Assembly (NCBI GenBank): GCA_036524675.1
Contig: DATDBU010000026.1
Span: 1 to 64,000 of the forward strand
Length of the DNA: 64,000 nt
Origin: DATDAW01 sp036524675
GTDB lineage: Bacteria > Verrucomicrobiota > Verrucomicrobiia > Chthoniobacterales > DASVRZ01
Reading direction: 5' to 3'
The position numbers and the translations under genes were made by a program. Position 1 is the first letter of the stretch, and each line of letters opens with the position of its first letter. Below, piece after piece: positions 8,452 to 17,562 of the stretch. The notes beneath the pieces are model-generated. The model saw only the letters and a list, made by a program, of their open reading frames with translations. It had not been told where the DNA came from and did not search any database.

Positions 8452-10187
8452 ACGGTGGCGGTTGCAGGTTGCGGCGAAGGAGCAATACGAAGTTGGTGGT
8501 AGGATTGGAGTTCGTCGTTATCGAGAGGCACGACGTAAGGTTCGACGGGGCGTTTGAAGAGTTCCATGTCGCCATCAGGGCCCTTGCGGAGGATGGAATG
8601 AACGAACCATTCGGCGTCGTTTTGCTCCGGATAATCCAGTCGCAGGTGATAGAGGCCCCAGCGGCTTTCGGTGCGGAACAGCGACGCGCGTGCTGCCATT
8701 TCTGCGCAATCGCAGATGACATGGCATTCGATGGCGCGCATAAGGTCATGCGGATCGTGTGCGCCGAGTTGAGCGAGTTCTTCGTGGGCGTATTGGAAGT
8801 AGTTCAGGCCGCGCTCAAGCCGGTGCGCGCTTTTGGGCGGCTGCAAATAGTCATTCACGTGGCGCCGCAGTTTGTACTCGAGTTGGTGCGGCGGGAGCCC
8901 ATCGGGTCGGGCGAGGGGAGCGAGAACCCGAGTGCGTTCGGCGCTGATCGCAGCGTCGTCGAGCTCCGGTGTGCTTTGTTGCCGGATGTATTCGGCGGCA
9001 TTCAGCGCAGCGATTTTTCCGTAGGTAAATGCTCCGAGCATGTATCCGTGCGGGACAGACGCCATGTCGCCGGCAGCATAAAGCCCAGGCACGGAGGTTT
9101 CGGCGCGAGCGTTGACGCGAACACCGGAATTGCTGTGCCCGCTGCACAGGCCGATTTCGGAAACGGCCATTTCGACCCAGTCCGAGCCGTAGCTTCTCCC
9201 ACGGCCCGCGTGGAACCGTCCGCGGCTCGGACGCTCGGTCGTGTGGAGGATTTGCTCGATCTCGGTAACCGTTTCCGGTGCGAGATGGTTCATTTTCAAA
9301 TACACCGGACCGTTTGGGCCTGTGAGCTCCTTGTAAAACTCCAGCATCATCTGCCCGCTCCAATAGTCGGAAAGCATGAAACGATTACCCAGAGCATTGA
9401 CGGTGTAGCCGCCATACGGGCCGCTGACGTAGGCGCATGCGGGACCGTTGTAATCCTTGATGAGCGGGTTGATCTGGAAGCACTCGATGTTGGAGAGTTC
9501 CGCCCCCGCGTGGTAGGCCATCGCGAAACCGTCGCCCGCATTGGCCGGATTTTCGTACGTGCCCATTAAATAGCCGGAAGCGGGAAGGCCCAGACGACCT
9601 GCGGCGCCGCAGCTGAGAATGACTGCTTTTGCCCGGATCACGACGAATTCGCCTGTGCGCACATTGATCCCTGCGATCCCGGCGGCGCGTCCATTATCGA
9701 GGAGGACGCGGGTGGCCATGATTCGATTCTCCGTCTTTACACACGTGCGGCGGATCTCACGGGTGAGGATTTTCTTCATGTCGTAACCTTCCGGCATCGG
9801 GAGGACGTAACTGCCTTTGTGATGGACTTTTTTGACGTCGTAATCGCCTGAAGGTGTTTTTTGGAATTTTACGCCCCACGATTCCAATTCCTGGACCATG
9901 GCATGGCTTTGCTGAGCGTAGGCGAGGATGGCTTCCTGGTTGACGATGCCGTCGTTGGCCATCGTGATCTCTTTGACGTATTGCTCTGGCGTCGCGTGGC
10001 CGGGGAGCACGGCGTTGTTGACGCCGTCCATCCCGAGAGCAATGGCGCCGCTGCGTTTGACGTTCGCTTTTTCGAGCAGAATGACGACGCCGTTCGGGAG
10101 AGCCTCTTTGGCCTTGATCGCCGCTACGCACCCGGCTGTGCCGCCGCCGACGACGAGGACGTCGGCTTCAATAGGAATCAAATTCAC
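8448..10187 (-). CDS. FAD-dependent oxidoreductase, AprA/fumarate reductase flavoprotein family
   Basis: This 579-residue flavoprotein has an N-terminal FAD-binding motif (VLVVGGGTAGCVAA, residues 9-22) and a second FAD element (VPGLYAAGDMASV) near residue 390. The family includes AprA, succinate dehydrogenase and fumarate reductase; ordering and partner ferredoxin resemble AprAB. It is the first gene of a six-gene operon leading into a sulfonate-type transporter. A role in oxidising or reducing an imported sulfur compound is inference; dissimilatory AprA itself is unlikely because no sat, dsr or qmo gene is nearby. Confidence 0.85.
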   Translation of the reverse strand: MNLIPIEADVLVVGGGTAGCVAAIKAKEALPNGVVILLEKANVKRSGAIALGMDGVNNAVLPGHATPEQYVKEITMANDGIVNQEAILAYAQQSHAMVQELESWGVKFQKTPSGDYDVKKVHHKGSYVLPMPEGYDMKKILTREIRRTCVKTENRIMATRVLLDNGRAAGIAGINVRTGEFVVIRAKAVILSCGAAGRLGLPASGYLMGTYENPANAGDGFAMAYHAGAELSNIECFQINPLIKDYNGPACAYVSGPYGGYTVNALGNRFMLSDYWSGQMMLEFYKELTGPNGPVYLKMNHLAPETVTEIEQILHTTERPSRGRFHAGRGRSYGSDWVEMAVSEIGLCSGHSNSGVRVNARAETSVPGLYAAGDMASVPHGYMLGAFTYGKIAALNAAEYIRQQSTPELDDAAISAERTRVLAPLARPDGLPPHQLEYKLRRHVNDYLQPPKSAHRLERGLNYFQYAHEELAQLGAHDPHDLMRAIECHVICDCAEMAARASLFRTESRWGLYHLRLDYPEQNDAEWFVHSILRKGPDGDMELFKRPVEPYVVPLDNDELQSYHQLRIAPSPQPATATV

Positions 10188-10340
10188 GAAATGGATGGCA
10201 GTTTGTGAGAACGCCAGGTCCAGTGGTCCGGTTCGCAGCGCCGAGTTGCTTGGGGCATTAAGTCCTCCGGGCGAAGTCCCGGTCGGTTTAAGGCGAAACT
10301 ATAGTCCGGCAGTAGGAATTCAAGTAATTTTACAGGTTGA
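10188..10340 (-). promoter_or_regulatory. Candidate structured leader of the flavoprotein operon
   Basis: On the minus strand the flavoprotein gene is preceded by about 120 bases of GC-rich sequence with a perfect five-pair hairpin (CCGGG/CCCGG, 10267-10282). This is flanked by CCGA and TCGG, which could close a multibranch junction, and then GGACCACTGGACC. Just upstream lies an AT-rich box containing TATAGT (near 10300) that could be a -10 element. It matches no riboswitch consensus I know (SAM, TPP, cobalamin and guanidine were considered). It may instead be plain UTR. Confidence 0.3.
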
Positions 10341-10457
10341 TGACAGGCGGGAGCGCCCGTTGAGAAATGGATTTCATCGAGCTGCCATGATTTCGCTCTT
10401 TCATTCCCCGCCGTTTAGCCTTTCAATCCCGGCCGCAACACGGAAGAAAACCACATC

Positions 10458-11903
10458 ATGCAATCATCGCGTCCGCTTAAACGAACCAAAATCGTTGCCA
10501 CACTCGGCCCTGCCAGCTTCGACGAAGTCACGCTTCGTCAAATGATCCTTGCGGGCCTCGACGTGGTTCGCATCAACTTTTCGCATGCCGTTCACGAACA
10601 GTTGCTACCTGTGCTCGAGCGTATTCGCCGTATCTCGAAGGAACTGAAAGTCGCTATCGGCATTCTTGGCGATCTTCGTGGGCCACGTATCCGCGTCGGC
10701 CGTTTTCCCGGTGGTGTGGTTCAGCTTGAGACCGGCTCTGAGATCATCCTCGCTCCGGGAGCGACGCTGGCGTTGCCAGGAGTCATTCCTGTGTCGCACA
10801 CAGGCATGGCCAATGATGTCAAACCCGGCAGCCTTGTTCTGCTCGACGATGGGAACCTGGAAGCCCGTGTTATCGAGGTTACGTCGGACGGCAAAATCCG
10901 CTGTTCTGTCATCCGCGGTGGTCCGCTCAAGGACAACAAAGGCATCAATCTTCCCGGGACGCGTGTCAGCCTTCCGGCGTTGACTCAAAAGGATTTCGCA
11001 GACGTCGATTTCGCCATTGCCAATAACTTCGATTTTCTGGCTTTGTCGTTTGTCCAGACAGCCGCCGACGTTCTCGATCTTCGCCAGCACCTTAAGGCCG
11101 CAGGCAGCAATATCGGCATCGTTTCCAAGATCGAAAACAAGAGCTCCATCGACGACATCGAAGCCATTGCGCGCGAATCTGACGCCGTGATGGTCGCTCG
11201 TGGAGATCTGGCGCTGGAGGTTTCTTTCTCCGACGTGCCGCTGGCGCAGAAGCGAATCATCAACGTTTGCCGCCAGGCTGCGACACCGGTCATCACGGCG
11301 ACGCAGATGCTCGAGTCGATGATCACGGTGCACAAGCCCACCCGTGCGGAGGCCGCAGACGTCGCCAATGCCATTCTCGACGGCACGGACGCAGTCATGC
11401 TTTCTGCCGAATCGGCTGCCGGCAAGTACCCCGTGGAATCCATCGCTACGATGTCCGAGATTGCGCAACGCACCGAGTTTGCTTTGAAAAGCAAAGAGGT
11501 TCCTGCCATGCCGCCGCTTCAGGTGGTGAGCCAGCTCGAGCCCACCGTCGGCCATGCCGCGCAGATGATTGCCAGCACGCTCGACGCGAAGGTTATCGTT
11601 ACCGCCACCACATCGGGTGCCACTGCCCGTCGCGTTGCCTGTCACCGCCCGCAGATACCGATCATCGCCCTCGTATCCAACCCGGCGACCGCCCGCAGCC
11701 TGCGTCTGTGCTGGGGTGTGGAAAGCGTCCTTACTGAAGAGATCCTGGGCACCAACCAGCTTGTGCGCATGGCTCTGGCGCAAAGCGTTAAGCTCTACGG
11801 CGCAAAAAACGGCGACATCGTTACCATTACCGCCGGGACTCCTTTCAGCACCAGGGGAACGACGAATCTGATCAAGGTCGAACGGGTGGTAGATGAGAGC
11901 TAA
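10458..11903 (+). CDS. pyk: Pyruvate kinase
   Basis: This glycolytic enzyme converts PEP and ADP to pyruvate and ATP. The 481-residue length is typical. Visible motifs are the N-terminal KIVATLGPAS, substrate-site RINFSH, the active-site segment around SKIENKSSIDDIEAI and MVARGDLALEV, and the ATQMLESM signature followed by PTRAEAADVANAILDGTDAVMLS. The C-terminal regulatory domain is present. It stands alone, divergent from the flavoprotein operon, and is followed by a long inverted repeat. Confidence 0.97.
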   Translation: MQSSRPLKRTKIVATLGPASFDEVTLRQMILAGLDVVRINFSHAVHEQLLPVLERIRRISKELKVAIGILGDLRGPRIRVGRFPGGVVQLETGSEIILAPGATLALPGVIPVSHTGMANDVKPGSLVLLDDGNLEARVIEVTSDGKIRCSVIRGGPLKDNKGINLPGTRVSLPALTQKDFADVDFAIANNFDFLALSFVQTAADVLDLRQHLKAAGSNIGIVSKIENKSSIDDIEAIARESDAVMVARGDLALEVSFSDVPLAQKRIINVCRQAATPVITATQMLESMITVHKPTRAEAADVANAILDGTDAVMLSAESAAGKYPVESIATMSEIAQRTEFALKSKEVPAMPPLQVVSQLEPTVGHAAQMIASTLDAKVIVTATTSGATARRVACHRPQIPIIALVSNPATARSLRLCWGVESVLTEEILGTNQLVRMALAQSVKLYGAKNGDIVTITAGTPFSTRGTTNLIKVERVVDES

Positions 11904-11913
11904 TTAAAGGAAC

Positions 11914-11975
11914 AAGGCAGAAGGATGAAGGATGAAGGCTTTACTTCCGCCTTCTGCCTTCTAACTTCTGCCTTT
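11914..11975. repeat. Long imperfect inverted repeat between pyk and the antiporter gene
   Basis: Arms of 26 bases (11914-11939 and 11949-11974) pair at 21 positions. They are built from short purine-rich units (AAGGCAGAAG, GATGAAG) on one side and their complements on the other. The hairpin can form in RNA or DNA. There is no clear T-run, so its value as a terminator is uncertain. Similar simple-sequence palindromes stand in other gaps of this window (27.7 and 54.5 kb). Confidence 0.8.
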
Positions 11976-11980
11976 CCCAA

Positions 11981-13702
11981 ATGCATCATCTCCTCCATGA
12001 CATCGCCCTCTGCATCATCGCCGCGTGGGCATTGGGGATGGTGGCCCATTTTGCGAAACAGCCTGTCATTCTCGCCTATCTCATTGGCGGTTATCTTCTA
12101 GGTCCGGCCGGATTCAGCTGGATTCACGAGACGGAATCCATCTCCATCATCTCGGAGCTGGGATTGATGTTTCTGCTCTTCATGATCGGTCTCGAAATCG
12201 ATCTGAAGAAGATCATCAGTGCCGGGCGGCCAATATTAGTTTCGGCAGCCAGTCAAATTCTAGGCGGTTGCGTGCTGGGAGTTCTCTTTTTCTGGGTAAT
12301 CGGATTTCCGTTAACCAATGGCAAATTCGACGCCCTCTATCTGGGGATAGCGGGCGCTCTGAGCAGCACGGTTATCATCGTCAAAATTCTCTACGACAAA
12401 CGCGAACTTGATACGCTTCCCGGGCGCATCACGCTGGGCCTGCTTGTTCTCCAGGATTTGTTCGTCATTCTGTTTCTTGCCATCCAACCCAGTCTCAGCA
12501 ATCTGCAGGTAGAATCGCTGCTAATGTCTATTCTGCGCGTCGGCGTGCTTGTCGCAGTGGCCTTCAGCGTCAGCCGTTTCGTTCTTCCTTACCTTTTTAA
12601 ACGCGTTGCCCGGCTCCCCGAAATCGTGCTTGTTGGTGCTATCGCCTGGTGTTTTATCGTGGGCGAACTGGGAACATTTCTCCAGCTTTCCCGCGAAATG
12701 GGAGCGCTCATTGCCGGTGTTTCGCTCTCGACATTTCCCTATGCTCTCGACGTCACGGCAAAAGTCACCAGCCTTCGTGATTTCTTTGTGACGCTGTTTT
12801 TTGTCGGTCTCGGCATGAGTATTCCGGTGCCGAACAACACCCTCATTTATTGGGCGCTCATTTTTGCCGCTTTCTGTGTCGTGACACGTCTGGCGACGAC
12901 TTTCTTTCCGCTCTACGGCTTGCGCCAGGGCCTTCGGGCCAGCTTGCTTCCGGCGATTAACCTTTGCCAGATCAGCGAATTTTCACTGGTCGTGCTCGAT
13001 CTTGGTGTTCAAAGCCACCACGTTTCCAATGACACGAAGGGCATGGTGTCATTCGCATTTGTCCTCCTGGCCACCTTGAGCACATTCGGCATGGTTCAAT
13101 CCGATCGGCTCACCCGGTTTTGCATTCCCTGGCTGAAACGGATCGGACTGCGCGACCTTGACGCCACGCAGGTAGGGCACGCTGCCGCCAGCCAGGGGCA
13201 CGGTGCGAAAATCCTGCTGCTCGGCTTTTTTCGCACCGCGAGCTCGTTGCTCGAAGAGCTTTCACGTGATCACCAAAGCTATCTCGATGACTTGGCCGTT
13301 GTTGATTTCAACCCGGACGTCCACGCCCGGCTCAAGGCGCGCGGCGTTAATGTGATCTACGGCGATGTGAGCCAGCGTGAGACTCTTGTGCATACCGGCG
13401 TAACGACGGCGGAGATTCTCATCTGCACGGTCCCCGATTCCCTGCTCAAAGGCACCGATAACATTCGCCTCGTCCGGCAACTCCGCGAACTGAACCCGAC
13501 TGCGCAAATTATTTCCACTGCCGAAGTCCTGCATCAGGTTCCCGCGCTATATGCTGCCGGTGCCGACTATGTTAGCGTCGCCCGTCTCGATGAAGCTGCG
13601 GATCTGGTAGAGGTTCTCCGTGCAGCGGACAAAGGAACCCTTGAAGAAAAGCGCTCGTCGCTGGACGAAATGCTGGGCAATCGCCAGGAAGTCTTGCCGT
13701 AA
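11981..13702 (+). CDS. CPA2 cation:proton antiporter with TrkA-N-like domain (KefB type)
   Basis: This 573-residue membrane protein has about 12 transmembrane segments (residues 1-380) of the Na+/H+ exchanger fold, followed by a soluble nucleotide-binding domain. That domain is recognisable from VVDFNPD, GVNVIYGDVSQRETL and ADYVSVARLDEA, but its glycine motif is altered to LLLGFFRTAS where KefB/TrkA have GxGxxG. This suggests altered or lost NAD(H) binding. A role in K+ or Na+ efflux is inferred from the family. Confidence 0.88.
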   Translation: MHHLLHDIALCIIAAWALGMVAHFAKQPVILAYLIGGYLLGPAGFSWIHETESISIISELGLMFLLFMIGLEIDLKKIISAGRPILVSAASQILGGCVLGVLFFWVIGFPLTNGKFDALYLGIAGALSSTVIIVKILYDKRELDTLPGRITLGLLVLQDLFVILFLAIQPSLSNLQVESLLMSILRVGVLVAVAFSVSRFVLPYLFKRVARLPEIVLVGAIAWCFIVGELGTFLQLSREMGALIAGVSLSTFPYALDVTAKVTSLRDFFVTLFFVGLGMSIPVPNNTLIYWALIFAAFCVVTRLATTFFPLYGLRQGLRASLLPAINLCQISEFSLVVLDLGVQSHHVSNDTKGMVSFAFVLLATLSTFGMVQSDRLTRFCIPWLKRIGLRDLDATQVGHAAASQGHGAKILLLGFFRTASSLLEELSRDHQSYLDDLAVVDFNPDVHARLKARGVNVIYGDVSQRETLVHTGVTTAEILICTVPDSLLKGTDNIRLVRQLRELNPTAQIISTAEVLHQVPALYAAGADYVSVARLDEAADLVEVLRAADKGTLEEKRSSLDEMLGNRQEVLP

Positions 13703-13747
13703 GGGATTGCGGGAACGATCATCACATCGCTTACCCCGTCGATCGGT

Positions 13748-14485
13748 TCATTCCACCGGCAGTTCCTGTTGCATGCGCCGGAGTTCCTGCTCGTCAGTGA
13801 GATCCAGGCGCAACGGAGTGATGGATACAAAATCGTGCTCTATGGCCCAACGATCCGTTCCTTCGTCAGCTGCCTGCATGGGTCGAATGCCAAACCAAAA
13901 GTGTTTCCGGCCCAGAGGATCGATTCCTTCGAGGACGGTGCCGTCGTAGTGTCGGACCGATTGCCGGGTCCAGCGCACGCCTTTCGGTCGGGTAGGGAGG
14001 TTTACATTCACCAGGCACATCGCCTTTTCCACCTCCAGGAGTAGATGGAGCACCCGCTCCAGACTCGGCTCCAGCTCTTCGTAGTCGCCATCTTCCACGG
14101 GAGGCGCACTGATTGCGATGCCGCGCAATCCGAGCAGTGCTGCCTGTTTCGCAGCCGCCAACGTTCCCGAATGCCAGCACGAATTGCCCAGATTCAAGCC
14201 GAGATTGATGCCCGAGAGCACGACATCGACTCTTTCCCAATGGTGCGCTCCCAGTGCGACGCAATCGGCTGGCGTGCCGTTCACCCGATACGCCTCGAAG
14301 TTGTCCACGCGGGATTTTCGATAGTCGAGGGGACGCGAGGCGGTGATGGCATGGCCCATGGACGACTGTTCGACATCGGGCGCGACAATCCGCACGTCGC
14401 CGACACGGGAGGCGATCCTCGCGAGCGCGACCAAGCCGGGACTGAAGATCCCGTCGTCGTTGGAAATTAGAATGCGCAAGTTCAC
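13748..14485 (-). CDS. surE: 5'-nucleotidase SurE
   Basis: SurE is a metal-dependent nucleoside 5'-monophosphatase of stationary-phase survival. The N-terminal signature LRILISNDDGI carries the metal-binding DD pair; VAPDVEQSSMGHAIT and GTPADCVALG are also canonical. Placing the start at the GTG at 14485 puts LRILISNDDG at the N-terminus as in the family; an ATG at 14509 is possible. It is convergent with the antiporter gene and divergent from the transglutaminase gene. Confidence 0.92.
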   Translation of the reverse strand: MNLRILISNDDGIFSPGLVALARIASRVGDVRIVAPDVEQSSMGHAITASRPLDYRKSRVDNFEAYRVNGTPADCVALGAHHWERVDVVLSGINLGLNLGNSCWHSGTLAAAKQAALLGLRGIAISAPPVEDGDYEELEPSLERVLHLLLEVEKAMCLVNVNLPTRPKGVRWTRQSVRHYDGTVLEGIDPLGRKHFWFGIRPMQAADEGTDRWAIEHDFVSITPLRLDLTDEQELRRMQQELPVE

Positions 14486-14551
14486 AATGGTAATTCGGAG
14501 CAGATGCATTTTTTGGCTGCATTCCGAAAAAGCGACGGCAATAGTGCGGTC

Positions 14552-15334
14552 ATGATTCTCAACGCGTCTTGTGAGCTTCAAGCCAAGGCTCCCGAAGCAT
14601 TGGAGGCGTTGCTGATGCTCCGTCCTCAGACGGGTATTGGCCAGACCGTCTTGGGGAGTGAACTAGCCATTTCACCTGAAACTCCCTATCGGGAATACAC
14701 GGATCGCTTTGGCAATCTCGCGCAGCGTACGACTTTGCCGGCGGGTCAAACCGTTATCACCACCAAGTGCACCGTAAACACGCCCGACACAATTGCGATT
14801 GCCACAGGAGCACCGTTTACGCTGGTGCAAAATCTGCCGGATGAAGTGCTCCTATACCTCTTGCCGAGCCGATATTGCCAGGCCGATCTGATGCTAAAAT
14901 TGGCTACCGAAATCACAGCAGGCGTGGCGCCCGGGTATGACCAAGTCGAAGCGATCCGATCGTGGATTCATGGGAATGTCCAATACCAATACGGTGCTAG
15001 CAACGCGTCCACTTCAGCACTCGAAACTGCAGCAAACCGGACCGGGATCTGTCGCGATTTTTGTCACTTGGGTATCGCATTGTGTCGGGCCCTGCGGATC
15101 CCAGCCCGAATGGTGGTCGGATACCTGCATTTACTGGATCCGATGGATCTGCACGCGTGGTTCGAGGCATACGTGGGTGGCCGTTGGTATACGTTCGATG
15201 CGACTCAGGAACAACCGCGCGGCAACCGAATCGTGATCGGTTACGGCCGCGATGCGGCGGATGTGGCCCTCATGACTCCTTTTGGCCCTCTCACGATCGC
15301 CAAAATGACGGTAACGGTCGAGCCCGCGCCCTGA
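14552..15334 (+). CDS. Transglutaminase-like cysteine protease family protein
   Basis: This 260-residue cytoplasmic protein has an N-terminal beta domain and a transglutaminase-like core with the full triad: Cys in RTGICRDFCHL, His in DLHAWFEAY and Asp in WYTFDAT. Bacterial relatives are often proteases or amidases of unknown substrate. No signal peptide is seen. The start at ATG 14552 is chosen over the upstream in-frame ATG because it begins the conserved beta domain. Confidence 0.88.
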   Translation: MILNASCELQAKAPEALEALLMLRPQTGIGQTVLGSELAISPETPYREYTDRFGNLAQRTTLPAGQTVITTKCTVNTPDTIAIATGAPFTLVQNLPDEVLLYLLPSRYCQADLMLKLATEITAGVAPGYDQVEAIRSWIHGNVQYQYGASNASTSALETAANRTGICRDFCHLGIALCRALRIPARMVVGYLHLLDPMDLHAWFEAYVGGRWYTFDATQEQPRGNRIVIGYGRDAADVALMTPFGPLTIAKMTVTVEPAP

Positions 15335-15337
15335 ATA

Positions 15338-15907
15338 TTATCGGCCAGGAAAACCGGCGGCAATCGAGTCGGTAAGTTGCGCCAGCAGACGGCTCTCGGC
15401 GGCAACCACGGAGTCGTAGCCATCGCCGGCCAGCGGTTCGGTAAATGTGCCGCTCTGACGAGTCACGATCCGACCCGAGCGGAGGTCTGCCACGGTCCAC
15501 ACCGCTTCCAGGACAGCGTCACCTTCCGAAACGGCATGAAACCGGCGCACATCGACAGCTATTTGATAGCGGATCGAGGAGCCGGCGGGCCAGGGGTAGA
15601 GCCAAAAATTCCCCGTATTCAAACGCCGGGCGAGATTAGTCCCGACCACGCGTGTCGTTGTATCACGCAACGATCCCGTCCAGCGGTGACCGAGCGGAAT
15701 TTCGAAGCGATATTCGCTGTTTTGAAATACTAACTCGGGCCGATCGACGTAGTCCGGAAGCGTTACGGGGCCAACGCCGATTGCCACGCCGGAGGTGTTT
15801 GTCGAAGCGGGGCCATCGGCTCTCAGTTGATAGTACCGCTCTGGAGAACTGCACGAGATAGTCGCCAGAGCGACGAGCAGCGCGGCGAAGAGTGACAATT
15901 TTTTCAT
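15338..15907 (-). CDS. pqiC: PqiC-type outer-membrane lipoprotein
   Basis: A lipoprotein signal with lipobox LATISC (Cys near residue 19) precedes an ABC-type transport auxiliary domain (YYQLRADG ... IGVGPVTLPDYVDRP). PqiC anchors the MCE tunnel PqiB to the outer membrane. The gene follows pqiB by 23 bases and is the last gene of the pqi operon. The ATG at 15907 is preferred to an in-frame TTG two codons upstream. Confidence 0.85.
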   Translation of the reverse strand: MKKLSLFAALLVALATISCSSPERYYQLRADGPASTNTSGVAIGVGPVTLPDYVDRPELVFQNSEYRFEIPLGHRWTGSLRDTTTRVVGTNLARRLNTGNFWLYPWPAGSSIRYQIAVDVRRFHAVSEGDAVLEAVWTVADLRSGRIVTRQSGTFTEPLAGDGYDSVVAAESRLLAQLTDSIAAGFPGR

Positions 15908-15930
15908 GAGCAAAGCTGACGGAAAGACGA

Positions 15931-17562
15931 CTAGGGCTTTTTGGCCTTGGGCGGTTGAACATCGCCTGTTGGAAGGCCGAACAGGAGCGAGTTAGGTTTT
16001 CGTTCGATGGTTCTGGAAAGCGAATCGATCGACCGTATCGCTTCGTTGAGATCCTGGAGCGTTTGCGACAGATCGCGATAGAACGCCGAATTCTGGTCAA
16101 AGCCGCTTAGCGTCTCGCGCAGCGAGCTGAGCGACTGCTTCAACTCGCCGGGGAGAGCCTGCGTTCCGTCTGACCCGAGCAGTTTCTTCGTCTGCGCCGC
16201 AGTATCCCTGATTTCAGCCAGCGCGCCATTCGCGTTTGTTACTGTTTCATCCAGAGGCAGCGCCTGAATCTTGTCCAGAAGTCCGACGATCTTGTCTTCG
16301 AGACGGCCGAGACCGGACGAAATCGTGGGAATCGTTTTGTAGCCCGCGATCTCTTCTACTTGCGCCGGCGGCGCATCCTTTAGAAAGTCCAGATCCACAA
16401 AAAGCTGTCCCGTGAGGAGGCTCCCAGTCTTCAAAGTCGCGCGTAAACCGCGGCGGACATTGTTCTCCATGTTCCTGGTAATGGCTGCGAGATCATCCAG
16501 GGTATTGTGGGTGATTGGCGCCGGATCAACACTGATCAGAACGGGCACCTTGAAGAGTGGATTGTCCGGCACATAGGCAAACGAAATCCCGGTCACCGTG
16601 CCAACCTGTATCCCACGAAATTCCACCGGAGCTCCAACGGTGAGCCCACGCACGCTGTTCTCGAAAAGCAGCAGAAAAGTCATCCGCGGATGGAGAATCA
16701 CCTTCTGCGTTTCATCAAAACTCTCGTAAAGCGGAAAAACCTGACCATCGACGGCCGACTGCGACGGCACGCCCGGCGGCGGGACATCGAAGGAAATACC
16801 ACCCGAGATCAGCGAATCCAGAGTCCCTGTGCGGAGGCGGACACCATCGGCGCCGACCCGTAAATCAACGCCGCTTACGTTCCAGAAATGCGTCTTATCC
16901 GTGATGAGCTTGCCGTAGTCACCCTGGATAAACGCACCAAATTTCACTTGCCCGCTCACGGGGTCGAAGGTTCGCGATTCGATTTTCCCTGCTTTGAGCC
17001 CTTTGTAGGTCACCGAGGAACCGGGTCCGAGCGATCCTGCCTGGTCCGCGACCAGGGTCACATGAAGGCCCGGAACCCCTTGCGGCGTAATGGGCGGCTC
17101 TTCGAGGCCTTCAAATGCATACGCCTGTTCCTTTGACGTGCCGGGGTCCAGTTCGATGTAGCTGCCGGAAACCAGAGTGCTTAGACCGGAAATACCCGAT
17201 TCTCCCACACGGGCCCGGACCACCCAGAATCGCGTGTCTTTGTGCAGCAATTCTGCCGCGGACCGATCGATTCGAACTTTCGTGATGACTCCCTTCAAGT
17301 CCTCCTTCAGCCTCACGGTTTGGACCAGGCCAACGGCAACGCTGCGGCATTGGATAACCGTTTTTCCTGCTTCAATGCCTTCGGCGGTATCGAAAGTGAT
17401 CTGCACGGTCGGGCCCTGGAGGAAATAGTGCTGCCATACGAGCCACGCTCCGAGCAATGCTGCCACGATCGGAATGATCCACACTGCCGAAAGACGTTGC
17501 GTCCTCCGCCGGACCGGCGCTTCTGGAATCACCGGTGAATCCGGCTGCGGTTGTTCAGTCAT
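15931..17562 (-). CDS. pqiB: PqiB-type MCE-domain lipid transport protein
   Basis: This 543-residue periplasm-spanning protein has one N-terminal membrane helix (WIIPIVAALLGAWLVW) and three successive MCE/MlaD domains (starting near TVQITFDTAEGI, GLHVTLVADQAGS and TFLLLFENSVRGL), then a long coiled-coil tail. In E. coli PqiB forms a hexameric needle that carries phospholipids between membranes. Its ATG overlaps the stop of the upstream pqiA-like gene as ATGA. Confidence 0.92.
   Translation of the reverse strand: MTEQPQPDSPVIPEAPVRRRTQRLSAVWIIPIVAALLGAWLVWQHYFLQGPTVQITFDTAEGIEAGKTVIQCRSVAVGLVQTVRLKEDLKGVITKVRIDRSAAELLHKDTRFWVVRARVGESGISGLSTLVSGSYIELDPGTSKEQAYAFEGLEEPPITPQGVPGLHVTLVADQAGSLGPGSSVTYKGLKAGKIESRTFDPVSGQVKFGAFIQGDYGKLITDKTHFWNVSGVDLRVGADGVRLRTGTLDSLISGGISFDVPPPGVPSQSAVDGQVFPLYESFDETQKVILHPRMTFLLLFENSVRGLTVGAPVEFRGIQVGTVTGISFAYVPDNPLFKVPVLISVDPAPITHNTLDDLAAITRNMENNVRRGLRATLKTGSLLTGQLFVDLDFLKDAPPAQVEEIAGYKTIPTISSGLGRLEDKIVGLLDKIQALPLDETVTNANGALAEIRDTAAQTKKLLGSDGTQALPGELKQSLSSLRETLSGFDQNSAFYRDLSQTLQDLNEAIRSIDSLSRTIERKPNSLLFGLPTGDVQPPKAKKP

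Noticed and set aside
6893..8557. 554-codon open frame on the plus strand
   Set aside because: It lies opposite the binding protein, HEAT and ferredoxin genes, is Arg/Ser-rich low-quality text, and is explained by the GC-biased codon use of the real genes.
10188..10340. SAM, TPP, cobalamin or guanidine riboswitch
   Set aside because: None of the conserved core strings of these classes could be found; only an unassigned structured leader is reported.
10605..11783. 392-codon minus-strand frame across pyk
   Set aside because: It is antisense to a clear pyruvate kinase and has no family pattern.
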